Shown: positions 53,006 through 61,483 of the stretch, one piece after another
Layout of the letters: every line of letters begins with the position of its first letter
Numbering within the stretch: the first letter of the stretch is position 1
NCBI RefSeq assembly: GCF_002834145.1
Contig: NZ_PHNT01000014.1
Location: 1-64,000 of the forward strand
DNA length: 64,000 nucleotides
Origin: Roseovarius salinarum
GTDB lineage: Bacteria; Pseudomonadota; Alphaproteobacteria; Rhodobacterales; Rhodobacteraceae
Direction of reading: 5' to 3'
The notes under the pieces: generated by a model
Databases searched by the model: none
What the model was told of the DNA's origin: nothing
Seen by the model: the letters and a program-made list of their open reading frames with translations, nothing else
Position numbers and translations under genes: made by a program

Positions 53006-53989
53006 TCAGGCGCCCTCTGCGGCCGGGGTGCCGGTTTGCGGCTGCGCGGCGTCGCCGTAATGCGCCGCCAGCATCTCGGCGGCGGCCGCCCGGGTATCCG
53101 GGCCTTCCATCAGGACCTCGTGCAGCGCGCCGTCGAGGATCTCCAGCCGGCCGCCAGGCCATGCGTCCATGCGTGCGCGGATGCGGTCCAGGTCGACGAT
53201 CTCCTCGCCGTCGCCGGCGAGCGTCAGGCAGGGCAGGGCGGGCGACGGGCGGCGGGCGAGGTCGCGGGTTTCGATCAGCGCCTCGTGCAGCCATCGCAGG
53301 CTTGGGCCGCCCAGTGCCAGCTCGGGGTGCGCGCGGAGCTGGTCGATCATGAAGTCGTACATCCCGCGGTCGGTCGTCAGCTTGTTGGTCTCGAAGGGTT
53401 CCGACAGCACGTAGCTTTCCGAATCGGTGCCGGGGGCGTAAAGGTGATCGACGCCCAGCTGGCGCGTGCCCCAGGCCAGCGACCACGCCACCGGGCGGAG
53501 GGCCTGGGCCATGCGGATGCCCCACATCGGCCCGGTGAAGGAAGCCGAGGCCACGTCGAGCCCGGACATCGCCGCGCGCAGCCCGATCGCGCCGCCCATC
53601 GAATGGGCCAGCAGGTGCCACGGCCTCGGCATGCCGGCCGCCCCGGCCGCGGCGACCATCTCGGCGACGTCTTTCTGGTAGTCGGCGAAGCGATGCACGT
53701 GCCCCGACATCGCGTCCTCGACCAGACGGTCGGCGAGGCCCTGGCCGCGCCAATCGATCGCCATCACCGCGTAGCCCCGGGCGCCGAGGTCGCCCGCGGT
53801 GGGCCCGTATTTCTCGATGTATTCGGTCCTGCCGGGAAACAGCAGGACAGTGCCGCGCGGCCGTTCGGGCACCCATGCGCCGACGCGCAGGCGCACGCCG
53901 TCGGCGGCGCGCACCCACCAGGCGCGCCCGCCCGCGGGCGCGCAAGCCACCTCGTCGAACAGCGGGGCGGGATCGAGCGCCTCGGTCAC
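53006..53989 (-). CDS. Lysophospholipase-like alpha/beta hydrolase
   Basis: 327 aa, GTG start. Monoglyceride-lipase/PldB-type: LFPGRTEYIEKYGPTAGDL, GYAVMAIDWRGQGLADRL, LLAHSMGGAIGLRAA (Ser nucleophile) and a late Asp/His (LAGDGEEIVD, LHEVLMEG). Likely a lysophospholipase or monoacylglycerol lipase in the cytoplasm. The SCP2 gene stops 3 bp from its start on the same strand. Confidence 0.87.
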   Translation of the reverse strand: MTEALDPAPLFDEVACAPAGGRAWWVRAADGVRLRVGAWVPERPRGTVLLFPGRTEYIEKYGPTAGDLGARGYAVMAIDWRGQGLADRLVEDAMSGHVHRFADYQKDVAEMVAAAGAAGMPRPWHLLAHSMGGAIGLRAAMSGLDVASASFTGPMWGIRMAQALRPVAWSLAWGTRQLGVDHLYAPGTDSESYVLSEPFETNKLTTDRGMYDFMIDQLRAHPELALGGPSLRWLHEALIETRDLARRPSPALPCLTLAGDGEEIVDLDRIRARMDAWPGGRLEILDGALHEVLMEGPDTRAAAAEMLAAHYGDAAQPQTGTPAAEGA

Positions 53990-53992
53990 CGG

Positions 53993-54283
53993 TCAGGCCA
54001 GCACGTTGCCGAGTTTCATGGCAAGGCCCATGTCGCCGTCCACGACCAGCTTGCCGGACATGAAGGCCGCGGTGGGGTCCATGTCGCCGCCGAGGATCGC
54101 CTCGAAGGTTTCGGCGTCGGCGGTCAGCGTGACGTCGGCCTCGCCGTCCTCCGCCCGCGCGCCGTCGCCGTCGAGCATGATCGCGCCCTCGCCCTCGATC
54201 ACGAACTTGGCGGAGCCGTCGAAACCCTCTTCGCCCATCTTCTCGTTGAGGGCCTTGACCGCGGCCGTCACTACATCGCTCAT
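53993..54283 (-). CDS. SCP2 sterol-binding domain protein
   Basis: 96 aa: MSDVVTAAVKALNEKMGEEG opens, DVTLTADAETFEAILGGDMDPTAAFMSGKLVVDGDMGLAMKLGNVL closes. A stand-alone SCP2 lipid carrier, unlike UbiT which is longer. Precedes the lipase gene by 3 bp, suggesting a lipid-handling operon. Ribosome site AGGAGTGA before the ATG. Confidence 0.93.
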   Translation of the reverse strand: MSDVVTAAVKALNEKMGEEGFDGSAKFVIEGEGAIMLDGDGARAEDGEADVTLTADAETFEAILGGDMDPTAAFMSGKLVVDGDMGLAMKLGNVLA

Positions 54284-54366
54284 CTGTCACTCCTTTGCGT
54301 TCGTGTTCGAATCGGCCGCGCCGGGGGCTTTCATTCCCCGCGTGCGGCGCTACATTCAAAGGCGTT

Positions 54367-54939
54367 ATGGGCGCAGTAAAGCATAATCTCAAACGTGCCG
54401 TCGCGGCATTTCTCGCCGTCGTGCTCGCCGTGGCAATGGCCGGCCCCGCCGCGGCGGTGGACGAGGCGCGGCTCGACAAGCTCTTTGCGCGGCTGGAGCA
54501 GGCCGACCCCGGCGAGGCACGGCGAATCGCCAAGGAGATCGAGCTTGAACTGTCGAAATCCGGCTCGCCGGCGATGGACCTTCTGCTCAAGCGCGGACGC
54601 GACGCCCTGGAGGCCGGCGAGACCGGGGCGGCAATCGAACATCTGACCGCTCTGACCGACCACGTGCCGGACTTCGCGCAGGGATGGCACCTGCGTGCCA
54701 TCGCCTTTGCCAAGAAGGATCTTTATGGCCCCGCGCTCGCGGACCTGGAGCGCGCGCTGGCGCTGCGGCCGCGGCACTTCGCGGCGCTTTACGGGCTGGG
54801 CACCATCCTCGGGGAGGTCGGACGCCCCGGGATGGCGCGCGAGGTCTTCGAGAAAGTCCTCTCTATACATCCGCATTTCAAGGACGTACCCAAGGCCCTG
54901 GAACGGCTGGACCGCCAGCGCGGCGGGGCCACGCTCTGA
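54367..54939 (+). CDS. TPR-containing exported protein
   Basis: 190 aa. HNLKRAVAAFLAVVLAVAMA then PAAAVDEARL is a signal peptide (from MGAVKHNL). At least three TPR-like helices follow (RGRDALEAGETGAAIEHLTA, AFAKKDLYGPALADLERALA, LGTILGEVGRPGMAREVFEK). Periplasmic scaffold role is likely. The start MGAV is selected over an upstream in-frame ATG because only it has a proper signal. Its C-terminus is 22 bp from the helicase start. Confidence 0.85.
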   Translation: MGAVKHNLKRAVAAFLAVVLAVAMAGPAAAVDEARLDKLFARLEQADPGEARRIAKEIELELSKSGSPAMDLLLKRGRDALEAGETGAAIEHLTALTDHVPDFAQGWHLRAIAFAKKDLYGPALADLERALALRPRHFAALYGLGTILGEVGRPGMAREVFEKVLSIHPHFKDVPKALERLDRQRGGATL

Positions 54940-54961
54940 CGGCAAGCGACGGAGCCGACCG

Positions 54962-57817
54962 ATGGCCGAGCAGTCAAGGATCCTCGCGGTCCTGGGGCCG
55001 ACGAACACGGGCAAGACGCATTTCGCGATCGACCGCATGCTGGCCCACCGCACCGGCGTGATCGGGCTGCCACTGCGGTTGCTGGCACGCGAGGTCTACG
55101 AACGCATCAAGGCGGCACGCGGCCCGTCGGTGGTGGCGTTGGTCACGGGCGAGGAACGCATCGTGCCCGAGCGCACCCAGTACTGGGTCTGTACCGTCGA
55201 GGCGATGCCGGAGGGGCTCGGCGCCGATTTCGTGGCCATTGACGAGATCCAGCTGTGCGCCGATCCCGAGCGCGGGCACGTCTTCACCGACCGGCTCCTG
55301 CGCATGCGCGGCCAGCACGAGACGCAGTTCCTGGGCGCACACACCATGCGCGGCACGATCGGGGCGCTCGTGCCGGGGGTGGAGTTCGTGGGCCGCGAGC
55401 GGATGTCGCGGCTGTCCTTCGCGGGGCGGCGCAAGATTTCCAAGATGCCAAGCCGAAGCGCCATCGTGGGTTTCTCGGTGGAAAGCGTTTATGCCACCGC
55501 CGAGCTGCTGCGCCGGCAGAAGGGTGGCGCGGCGGTGGTCATGGGGGCGCTCAGCCCGCGCACGCGCAACGCGCAGGTGGCGCTTTATCAGAACGGCGAT
55601 GTCGATCACCTGGTGGCCACCGATGCCATCGGCATGGGGCTGAACCTCGATATCGACCATGTGGCGTTCTCGTCCCTGACCAAGTTCGACGGCCGCCGGA
55701 TGCGCCCGCTGGCGCCCAACGAACTTGCCCAGATCGCCGGCCGCGCGGGGCGGGGGATGCGCGACGGCAGCTTCGGCGTGACCGGCGAGGCCCCCGACCT
55801 GCCCGACGAGGTGGCGCAGGCGATCATGGATCACCGCTTCACCCCGGTAAGCAAGTTGCAGTGGCGCAACCCCAGGCTGCCGTTCGGCAACATCGACGCG
55901 CTGATCGCCGCGCTCGAGGCGAAGCCGGACAACCCGCTCCTGATGCGTGCGCGCGAGGCCGACGACCTCGGCGCGCTCAAGACGCTGTCCGGCCGCGAGG
56001 CCGTGCGCGCCCGCGCCACCGACGGCCCCTCGGTGCGGCTGTTGTGGGATGTCTGCCGGATTCCGGATTTCCGCGGCATCAGCCATGCCGAGCACGCCGG
56101 CCTGCTGGAATCGATTTTCGGCCATCTGAACGAACACGGGCGCCTGCCCGAGGACTGGCTGGCGCGGCAGGTCAGGCGCATCGACCGCACCGACGGCGAC
56201 ATCGACACGCTGTCGCGCAGGCTTGCGCATATCCGCACATGGACGTATGTCGCGCAGCGCCGCGGCTGGGTGGAGGACGAAACCCATTGGCGCGAAGCAA
56301 CGCGCGCGATAGAAGACAGGGTGTCGGACGCGTTGCACGAGCGTCTGACCCAGCGGTTCGTGGACCGGCGCACCTCGGTGCTGATGCGCCGGCTCAAGCA
56401 GAAGGAGGCCATGGTGGCCGAAGTGAACGACGCAGGCGAAGTCACGGTCGAGGGCGAGTTCGCCGGCCGCATGGAGGGCTTCCGCTTCATCCAGGACAAG
56501 GCGGCCACCGGGCAGGAGGCCAAGACGCTGCGGCAGGCCAGCCTCAAGGCGCTGGCCCCGCATTTCCACCTCAAGGCCGACCGGTTCTACAACGCCCCGG
56601 ACACCGAGATCGACTTCACCGACCAGGGCGGGCTGATGTGGGGCGAGCAGGCCGTGGGCAAGCTCGTCGCCGGCGAGGATCCGCTCAGGCCGCGCGCCGA
56701 GGCCTTCGTGGATGACGAGGCCGGTGCCGAGGTCGTCCAGAAGGTGCAGCGCCGCCTGCAACATTTCATCGACCGGCGCATCGCCACGCTGTTCGAGCCC
56801 TTGCTGAACATCCAGCGCGACGAGACGCTCACCGGGCTCGCGCGCGGCTTCGGGTTCCGCATGGTCGAGGCGCTGGGCGTGATCCCGCGCGGCGAGGTTG
56901 CCGAGGAGGTGCGCGCCCTCGATCAGGAGGCGCGCGGCCAGCTGCGCAAGCACGGCGTGCGCTTCGGCCAGTTCACAATCTTCATGCCCCTGTTGCTCAA
57001 ACCGGCGCCGACGCGGCTGCGACTGGTGCTCTGGGCGCTGCACAACGGGCTGGACACCTTCCCCGAGGCGCCTCCGCCGGGCCTGGTGACCGTCCCCGCG
57101 GCCAGCGATGCGCCGCGCGGCTATCATTCCATGGCCGGTTACCGCGCGGCCGGAACCCGCGCGATCCGCATCGACATGCTGGAAAGGCTGGCTGACCTGC
57201 TGCGCGCCGAGGACAGCCGCGCGGGCTTCGAGGCCACCGCCGACATGCTGTCGATCACCGGCATGACGCTGGAGCAGTTCGCCGAGCTGATGCAGGGCCT
57301 GGGGTACCGGGCCGAGCGCGGCGAACGCGAGAAGGTGAAACCGGCCGATGCCGCGGCGGCCGCGCCCGCCGAGGAGGCCGCCCCGCCGGCCCGTGCCGAC
57401 GCCCCGACCGCGGACGACGCCGTGGATTCCATTGCCGACAAGGGGGCGGCGCCGGTGGCCGAGGAGCCGCCACAGGCGGGCGAAGTCCCCGCCGAGATCC
57501 CCGCCGCGGGCGAGGACGCGCCGGAGCTGCCCCCCGGCGAGACGCCGGATGCCGACGCGGCCGAGCGCGAGGTGTACTACGTTTTCACTTGGGCGCGCAC
57601 GCGGGGCGGCAAGCCCGACGCGGCCGGCAAGACGCGCCAGAAGCCGCAGAAGAAACGCGGCAAGCCCAAGGGCGCGGCAGCCGGCGCGGATGACGGCAAG
57701 CGGTCGCGCCAGTACTCGGCCAAACCGGACAAGAAGGGCAAGGGCGGCAAGGCCGACATGATCGATCCCGACAATCCCTTCGCCGCCGCGCTCATGGGGC
57801 TGAAGGACAAGTCGTGA
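54962..57817 (+). CDS. SUV3-like DEAD/DEAH-type RNA helicase
   Basis: 951 aa. Walker A AVLGPTNTGKTHFA near the N-terminus, DEIQ box (FVAIDEIQLCAD), SVESVYATAELLRR and QIAGRAGRGMRDGSFG motif VI form the helicase core; a SUV3-specific C-terminal region follows to about residue 800. The last 150 residues are Ala/Glu/Pro-rich then Lys/Arg-rich (about 790-930), a disordered tail. Likely acts in RNA turnover. First of helicase-S4-fdxA-carD. Ends 13 bp before the S4 gene. Confidence 0.92.
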   Translation: MAEQSRILAVLGPTNTGKTHFAIDRMLAHRTGVIGLPLRLLAREVYERIKAARGPSVVALVTGEERIVPERTQYWVCTVEAMPEGLGADFVAIDEIQLCADPERGHVFTDRLLRMRGQHETQFLGAHTMRGTIGALVPGVEFVGRERMSRLSFAGRRKISKMPSRSAIVGFSVESVYATAELLRRQKGGAAVVMGALSPRTRNAQVALYQNGDVDHLVATDAIGMGLNLDIDHVAFSSLTKFDGRRMRPLAPNELAQIAGRAGRGMRDGSFGVTGEAPDLPDEVAQAIMDHRFTPVSKLQWRNPRLPFGNIDALIAALEAKPDNPLLMRAREADDLGALKTLSGREAVRARATDGPSVRLLWDVCRIPDFRGISHAEHAGLLESIFGHLNEHGRLPEDWLARQVRRIDRTDGDIDTLSRRLAHIRTWTYVAQRRGWVEDETHWREATRAIEDRVSDALHERLTQRFVDRRTSVLMRRLKQKEAMVAEVNDAGEVTVEGEFAGRMEGFRFIQDKAATGQEAKTLRQASLKALAPHFHLKADRFYNAPDTEIDFTDQGGLMWGEQAVGKLVAGEDPLRPRAEAFVDDEAGAEVVQKVQRRLQHFIDRRIATLFEPLLNIQRDETLTGLARGFGFRMVEALGVIPRGEVAEEVRALDQEARGQLRKHGVRFGQFTIFMPLLLKPAPTRLRLVLWALHNGLDTFPEAPPPGLVTVPAASDAPRGYHSMAGYRAAGTRAIRIDMLERLADLLRAEDSRAGFEATADMLSITGMTLEQFAELMQGLGYRAERGEREKVKPADAAAAAPAEEAAPPARADAPTADDAVDSIADKGAAPVAEEPPQAGEVPAEIPAAGEDAPELPPGETPDADAAEREVYYVFTWARTRGGKPDAAGKTRQKPQKKRGKPKGAAAGADDGKRSRQYSAKPDKKGKGGKADMIDPDNPFAAALMGLKDKS

Positions 57818-57830
57818 GGCGGCCCGAGCC

Positions 57831-58211
57831 GTGACCGGTCCGGCCGAAAAGACCCGCCTCGACAAGTGGCTGTGGCAGGCGCGCTTCTTCAAGACGCGCG
57901 CGATCGCGGCGCGGCTGGCGGGTGGCGGGCGCATCCGCGTGAACGGCGCACGCATCGAGAAGCCCGCGCACCAGGTGGCGCCGGGGGACGTGCTGACGTT
58001 TCCGCAGGCACGGCGCGTGCGCGTGGTGCGCATCCTCGCCCTTGGCGAGCGTCGCGGCCCGGCGCCCGAGGCCCGCGCGCTTTACGAGGACATGACGGAA
58101 GACGCGCCGGAAAACGATGTTCCCCGCGCCCCGCGCTACGAGGGAAAGGGTCGGCCGACGAAACGCGACCGGCGCAAACTCGACCGGAATGATCCCGGGG
58201 CGCTTGATTGA
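57831..58211 (+). CDS. S4-domain RNA-binding protein (HslR type)
   Basis: 126 aa, GTG start. EKTRLDKWLWQARFFKTRAI (S4 helix), LAGGGRIRVNGARIEKPAHQVAPGDVLT is the S4 core, then a basic tail (RRKLDRN). Related HslR (Hsp15) binds stalled 50S subunits with nascent tRNA and recycles them after heat shock. Downstream of the helicase. Confidence 0.92.
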   Translation: MTGPAEKTRLDKWLWQARFFKTRAIAARLAGGGRIRVNGARIEKPAHQVAPGDVLTFPQARRVRVVRILALGERRGPAPEARALYEDMTEDAPENDVPRAPRYEGKGRPTKRDRRKLDRNDPGALD

Positions 58212-58263
58212 CCCCCGTCGCTGGATTAGCTAGGCGGCAAGACGTCTATCATGAGAGACCGAA

Positions 58264-58602
58264 ATGACCTATGTCGTCACCGACAATTGCATCGAGTGCA
58301 AATACACCGACTGCGTCGAAGTCTGCCCCGTGGACTGTTTTTACGAGGGCGAGAACATGCTGGTCATCCATCCTGACGAATGCATCGACTGCGGGGTCTG
58401 CGAACCCGAATGCCCCGCCGACGCCATCCGCCCGGACACCGAACCGGACATGGAGAAATGGGTCGAGTTCAACCGCAAGTACTCCGAGAAATGGCCGGTG
58501 ATCGTGACCAAGAAGGATGAACTGCCCAATGCCGAGCCCCGCGATGGCGAGACCGGAAAGCTGGAGAAGTACTTTTCCGAGAACCCGGGCGAGGGTGGCT
58601 GA
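58264..58602 (+). CDS. fdxA: 7Fe ferredoxin FdxA
   Basis: 112 aa. [17 protein letters not shown] and [17 protein letters not shown] carry the Cys for one 3Fe-4S and one 4Fe-4S cluster. FdxA of alphaproteobacteria is essential-like and carries electrons in the cytoplasm. Ribosome site GAGAGACC; 52 bp after the S4 gene. Confidence 0.96.
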   Translation: MTYVVTDNCIECKYTDCVEVCPVDCFYEGENMLVIHPDECIDCGVCEPECPADAIRPDTEPDMEKWVEFNRKYSEKWPVIVTKKDELPNAEPRDGETGKLEKYFSENPGEGG

Positions 58603-58893
58603 CACCCGCGCGCGCGACCGATTCGCGCCGCGGTGCGGCATCCGGACTTGAATTTCGCGGCGCAGTTCCCAGATAATTCACGCAAAACAAATGTTCCCGG
58701 CGCGGCGGCCTTCCGGGGCGGCGCAAAATGTGATACATTTCCGTTACAGAAGAGGAAAGCTGCCGTTGTTCATTGTCCCGGGCGCCGCCACCGGTGATGG
58801 ACGCCTTTCGCCCGGTAATGCTGCTTCCCTGGCTCGGTGGGGGCCTTGGGGGGCGGTGTTTGCGCCGGACATGTGCTTGCGAGGAAGACCTGA
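58603..58893. other. Intergenic region fdxA-carD (about 290 bp)
   Basis: No gene is evident. It is AT-richer around 58660-58760 (ATAATTCACGCAAAACAAAT, GTGATACATTTCCGTTACAG), so the carD promoter is likely there. No repeat or known operator. Confidence 0.5.
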
Positions 58894-59403
58894 ATGAGCA
58901 AAACCAAGAAATCCGAGTTTCGTCCCAACGACTATGTCGTCTACCCCGCGCACGGCGTGGGCCAGATCGTCTCGATCGAGGAACAGGAAATCGCCGGCCT
59001 GCCGCTGGAGCTTTTCGTTATCTCTTTCGAGAAGGACAAGATGACGTTGCGCGTGCCGACCGACAAGGCAAGCGAAATCGGGATGCGCTCGCTGTCCAGC
59101 CCCGACGTGGTGTCGAAGGCCATCTCGACGCTCAAGGGCAAGGCGAAGGTGAAGCGCGCGATGTGGTCGCGGCGTGCGCAGGAGTATGAGCAGAAGATCA
59201 ACTCCGGCGACCTGATCGCCATTGCCGAGGTCGTCCGCGACCTGCACCGCGCCGACGACCAGCGCGAGCAGAGCTATTCCGAGCGTCAGCTCTACGAGGC
59301 GGCGCTGGAGCGGCTGACACGCGAACTCGCGGCCGTGAGCGGCGGCGACGAGGTGCAGGCGGCCAAGGAAGTTGACGAGGTTCTGGTATCCCGGGCGGCC
59401 TGA
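58894..59403 (+). CDS. carD: CarD-family transcription factor
   Basis: 169 aa: RPNDYVVYPAHGVGQIVSIE opens the RNA-polymerase interaction domain (RID, Tudor-like, about 10-70), then a helical DNA-binding part (RAMWSRRAQEYEQKINSGDL...RDLHRADDQREQSYSER). CarD stabilises the open promoter complex. ATG follows an AGGAAG-like site at 58881-58887. A large hairpin 59430-59456 follows. Confidence 0.95.
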   Translation: MSKTKKSEFRPNDYVVYPAHGVGQIVSIEEQEIAGLPLELFVISFEKDKMTLRVPTDKASEIGMRSLSSPDVVSKAISTLKGKAKVKRAMWSRRAQEYEQKINSGDLIAIAEVVRDLHRADDQREQSYSERQLYEAALERLTRELAAVSGGDEVQAAKEVDEVLVSRAA

Positions 59404-59429
59404 CGGGCCGCGACGGAGGGTGATATTCC

Positions 59430-59456
59430 GGGCCGCGTCCCCACGGGGCGCGGCCC
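59430..59456. terminator. Strong hairpin between convergent carD and cobS
   Basis: GGGCCGCG (59430-59437) pairs with CGCGGCCC (59449-59456), with inner CCCC/GGGG and one bulged T, loop AC. No T-tract, but its place 27 bp after carD and 19 bp before the cobS stop fits a bidirectional terminator. Confidence 0.55.
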
Positions 59457-59474
59457 TGCGCGTTGCATGGGCCG

Positions 59475-60239
59475 TCAGGCGGCAAGAGTCGCCAGAACCG
59501 CGATTTCCGCCAGTTGCTGGGCCGCGCCCAGCACGTCGCCCGTCTGCCCGCCGATCCGGGTGCGCGCGAGTGCGCCCAGCCCCCACGTGAGCAGCGCCGC
59601 CCAGATTGCCGCCGGGATCGCCGCCCATCCCAGCAGGACGAGCGCGGCGCCCGCGGCGACCGCCGCCGCCAGCACGGCCGCGCGTGGCGTGGCCGCGCCG
59701 ACACCGCGCGACAACCCGCCGTCGCGGGCATGTGGCAGGACGGCCATCAGCGGCACCATCGCGGCGCGCGACAGCGCGCCGGCCGCCATCAGCGCGGCCA
59801 GCCCGGCGCCCGAACCGGCCTCCAGCACGATCCACAGCGCGGCCCAGCGCGCCGCGAGCCCCAGCACCAGCGCGATCACGCCGTAGGCGCCGATGCGGCT
59901 GTCCTTCATGATCGCCAGCCGGTCCGCGCGGTCCCAGCCGCCCCAGAACCCGTCGGCGCAATCGGCCAGCCCGTCCTCGTGCATCGCGCCCGTGGCCGCG
60001 ATGCCGGCGGCCAGCGCGGCGAGCGCCGCCAATTGCGCCGGCAGGCCAAGGCCCAGCGCCACGGCCGCGGCCAGGCCGGCGACACCGCCCAGCATCAACC
60101 CCGCCAAGGGGTAGGCCCACGCGGCCGCAGCGCCACGGTGCATCGCCGCGGCGTCGAGCGGAACGGGCAGCCGGCTGAGCAGCCCGAGCGCCGCCGAGAC
60201 GTCGCGCAGAGCGGTCGCGAAGGGGTCGGTTTTTCTCAT
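59475..60239 (-). CDS. cobS: Adenosylcobinamide-GDP ribazoletransferase (cobalamin-5-phosphate synthase)
   Basis: 254 aa integral membrane enzyme: [59 protein letters not shown] (metal-binding acids), [16 protein letters not shown]. Joins alpha-ribazole to adenosylcobinamide-GDP. Divergent from cobT, sharing a 76-bp promoter spacer. [13 protein letters not shown] at the start. Confidence 0.94.
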   Translation of the reverse strand: MRKTDPFATALRDVSAALGLLSRLPVPLDAAAMHRGAAAAWAYPLAGLMLGGVAGLAAAVALGLGLPAQLAALAALAAGIAATGAMHEDGLADCADGFWGGWDRADRLAIMKDSRIGAYGVIALVLGLAARWAALWIVLEAGSGAGLAALMAAGALSRAAMVPLMAVLPHARDGGLSRGVGAATPRAAVLAAAVAAGAALVLLGWAAIPAAIWAALLTWGLGALARTRIGGQTGDVLGAAQQLAEIAVLATLAA

Positions 60240-60315
60240 CCGAGGGTCCGTTTCAGGCTGTGCTCGCGTGCTGTCCGCGATACACAGGCGCGGCGCAAAG
60301 TTCAACGAGGGGACC

Positions 60316-61332
60316 ATGACGCAGGATTTCGACAGCCTCGACGCGTTCGCGGACCGGCTCGCAGCCGTGCCGGGACCCGACGCCGCGGCGCGCGACCGTG
60401 CCGTTGCCCGCGACGCCGAGCTGACGAAGCCACCGGGGTCGCTGGGCCGCCTGGAAGAGCTGGCCGCATGGTACTGCGCCTGGCGCGGCGATGAACGCCC
60501 GCGCATCACCGCGCCGCAGGTGATCGTCTTTGCCGGCAACCACGGGGTGACGGCGCAGGGCGTATCGGCCTTCCCGCCCGAGGTGACGGCGCAGATGGTC
60601 GGGAACTTTCGTCATGGCGGTGCCGCGGTGAACCAGCTTGCCGAGATATCGGGCGCGCGCGTGGACGTGCATGCGCTGTCGCTGGAGACCCCGACGGCCG
60701 ATTTCACGCGGGGCCCGGCGATGACCGAGGCCGAGGCGGTAACAGCGCTGCGAGCCGGCTGGCAGGCCGTCGATCCGGCGGCGGACCTGCTGGTCACCGG
60801 CGAGATGGGGATCGGCAACACGACCTCAGCCGCGGCGTTGGCCCATGCGCTTTTCGGCGGGCAGGCGGCCGACTGGACGGGCCGCGGCACCGGTGTCCCC
60901 GAGGCGGGGGTGGCGCACAAGGCCGAGGTGGTGGCGCGCGGGCTGGCAGCCAACCCGGAAGCACGGGGAAACGCCTTGGCTGCGCTGCGTTGCCTCGGCG
61001 GGCGCGAACTGGCGGCGATGGCTGGCGCCATCGCCCGGGCACGGCAGCTGCGTATCCCCGTCATCCTGGACGGGTTCATATGCACCGCCGCGGCGGCCTG
61101 TCTGGAACGGGCCCGGCCCGGGGCGCTGGATCACGCGGTGGCCGGCCACCGCAGCGCCGAGGCCGCGCACGGGGCACTGCTGGCGCGGCTGGGCAAGGCG
61201 CCGTTGCTCGATCTGGGCATGCGGCTGGGCGAGGGCTCGGGCGCGGCGCTGGCCATCGGTGTGCTGCGCGGTGCACTGGCCTGCCATTCGGGCATGGCGA
61301 CCTTCTCGGAGGCCGGCGTCTCCGGCGCCTGA
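60316..61332 (+). CDS. cobT: Nicotinate-nucleotide--dimethylbenzimidazole phosphoribosyltransferase
   Basis: 338 aa. [40 protein letters not shown] and [15 protein letters not shown] (the catalytic Glu in LGEG) are the CobT motifs. Makes alpha-ribazole-5-phosphate for the lower loop of B12. Start ATG 60316 follows CGAGGGG. Divergent from cobS; both belong to late cobalamin synthesis. Confidence 0.95.
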   Translation: MTQDFDSLDAFADRLAAVPGPDAAARDRAVARDAELTKPPGSLGRLEELAAWYCAWRGDERPRITAPQVIVFAGNHGVTAQGVSAFPPEVTAQMVGNFRHGGAAVNQLAEISGARVDVHALSLETPTADFTRGPAMTEAEAVTALRAGWQAVDPAADLLVTGEMGIGNTTSAAALAHALFGGQAADWTGRGTGVPEAGVAHKAEVVARGLAANPEARGNALAALRCLGGRELAAMAGAIARARQLRIPVILDGFICTAAAACLERARPGALDHAVAGHRSAEAAHGALLARLGKAPLLDLGMRLGEGSGAALAIGVLRGALACHSGMATFSEAGVSGA

Positions 61333-61483
61333 GGGGCGGGCGCGTCGGGGCACGCGGTTTCGCGCTTGGCCGCACGGAAACGCGTCGCTGCCGGGCCGGA
61401 TGCGCTGTCGTGCCGCCGGCCCGGTGATGGCCCCGTCACGGGGCCGGACGCTGGCGCTCTTTACCCGTGGCGGGGCGGGGCGG

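Noticed and set aside
54974-58033. Open frame of about 1,000 codons on the reverse strand opposite the helicase
   Set aside because: Composition is high in His, Arg and Gln with no fold; the forward frame has helicase motifs. Codon-position GC explains the shadow.
60240-60315. Cobalamin riboswitch between cobS and cobT
   Set aside because: The spacer is only 76 bp and has no B12-box consensus.
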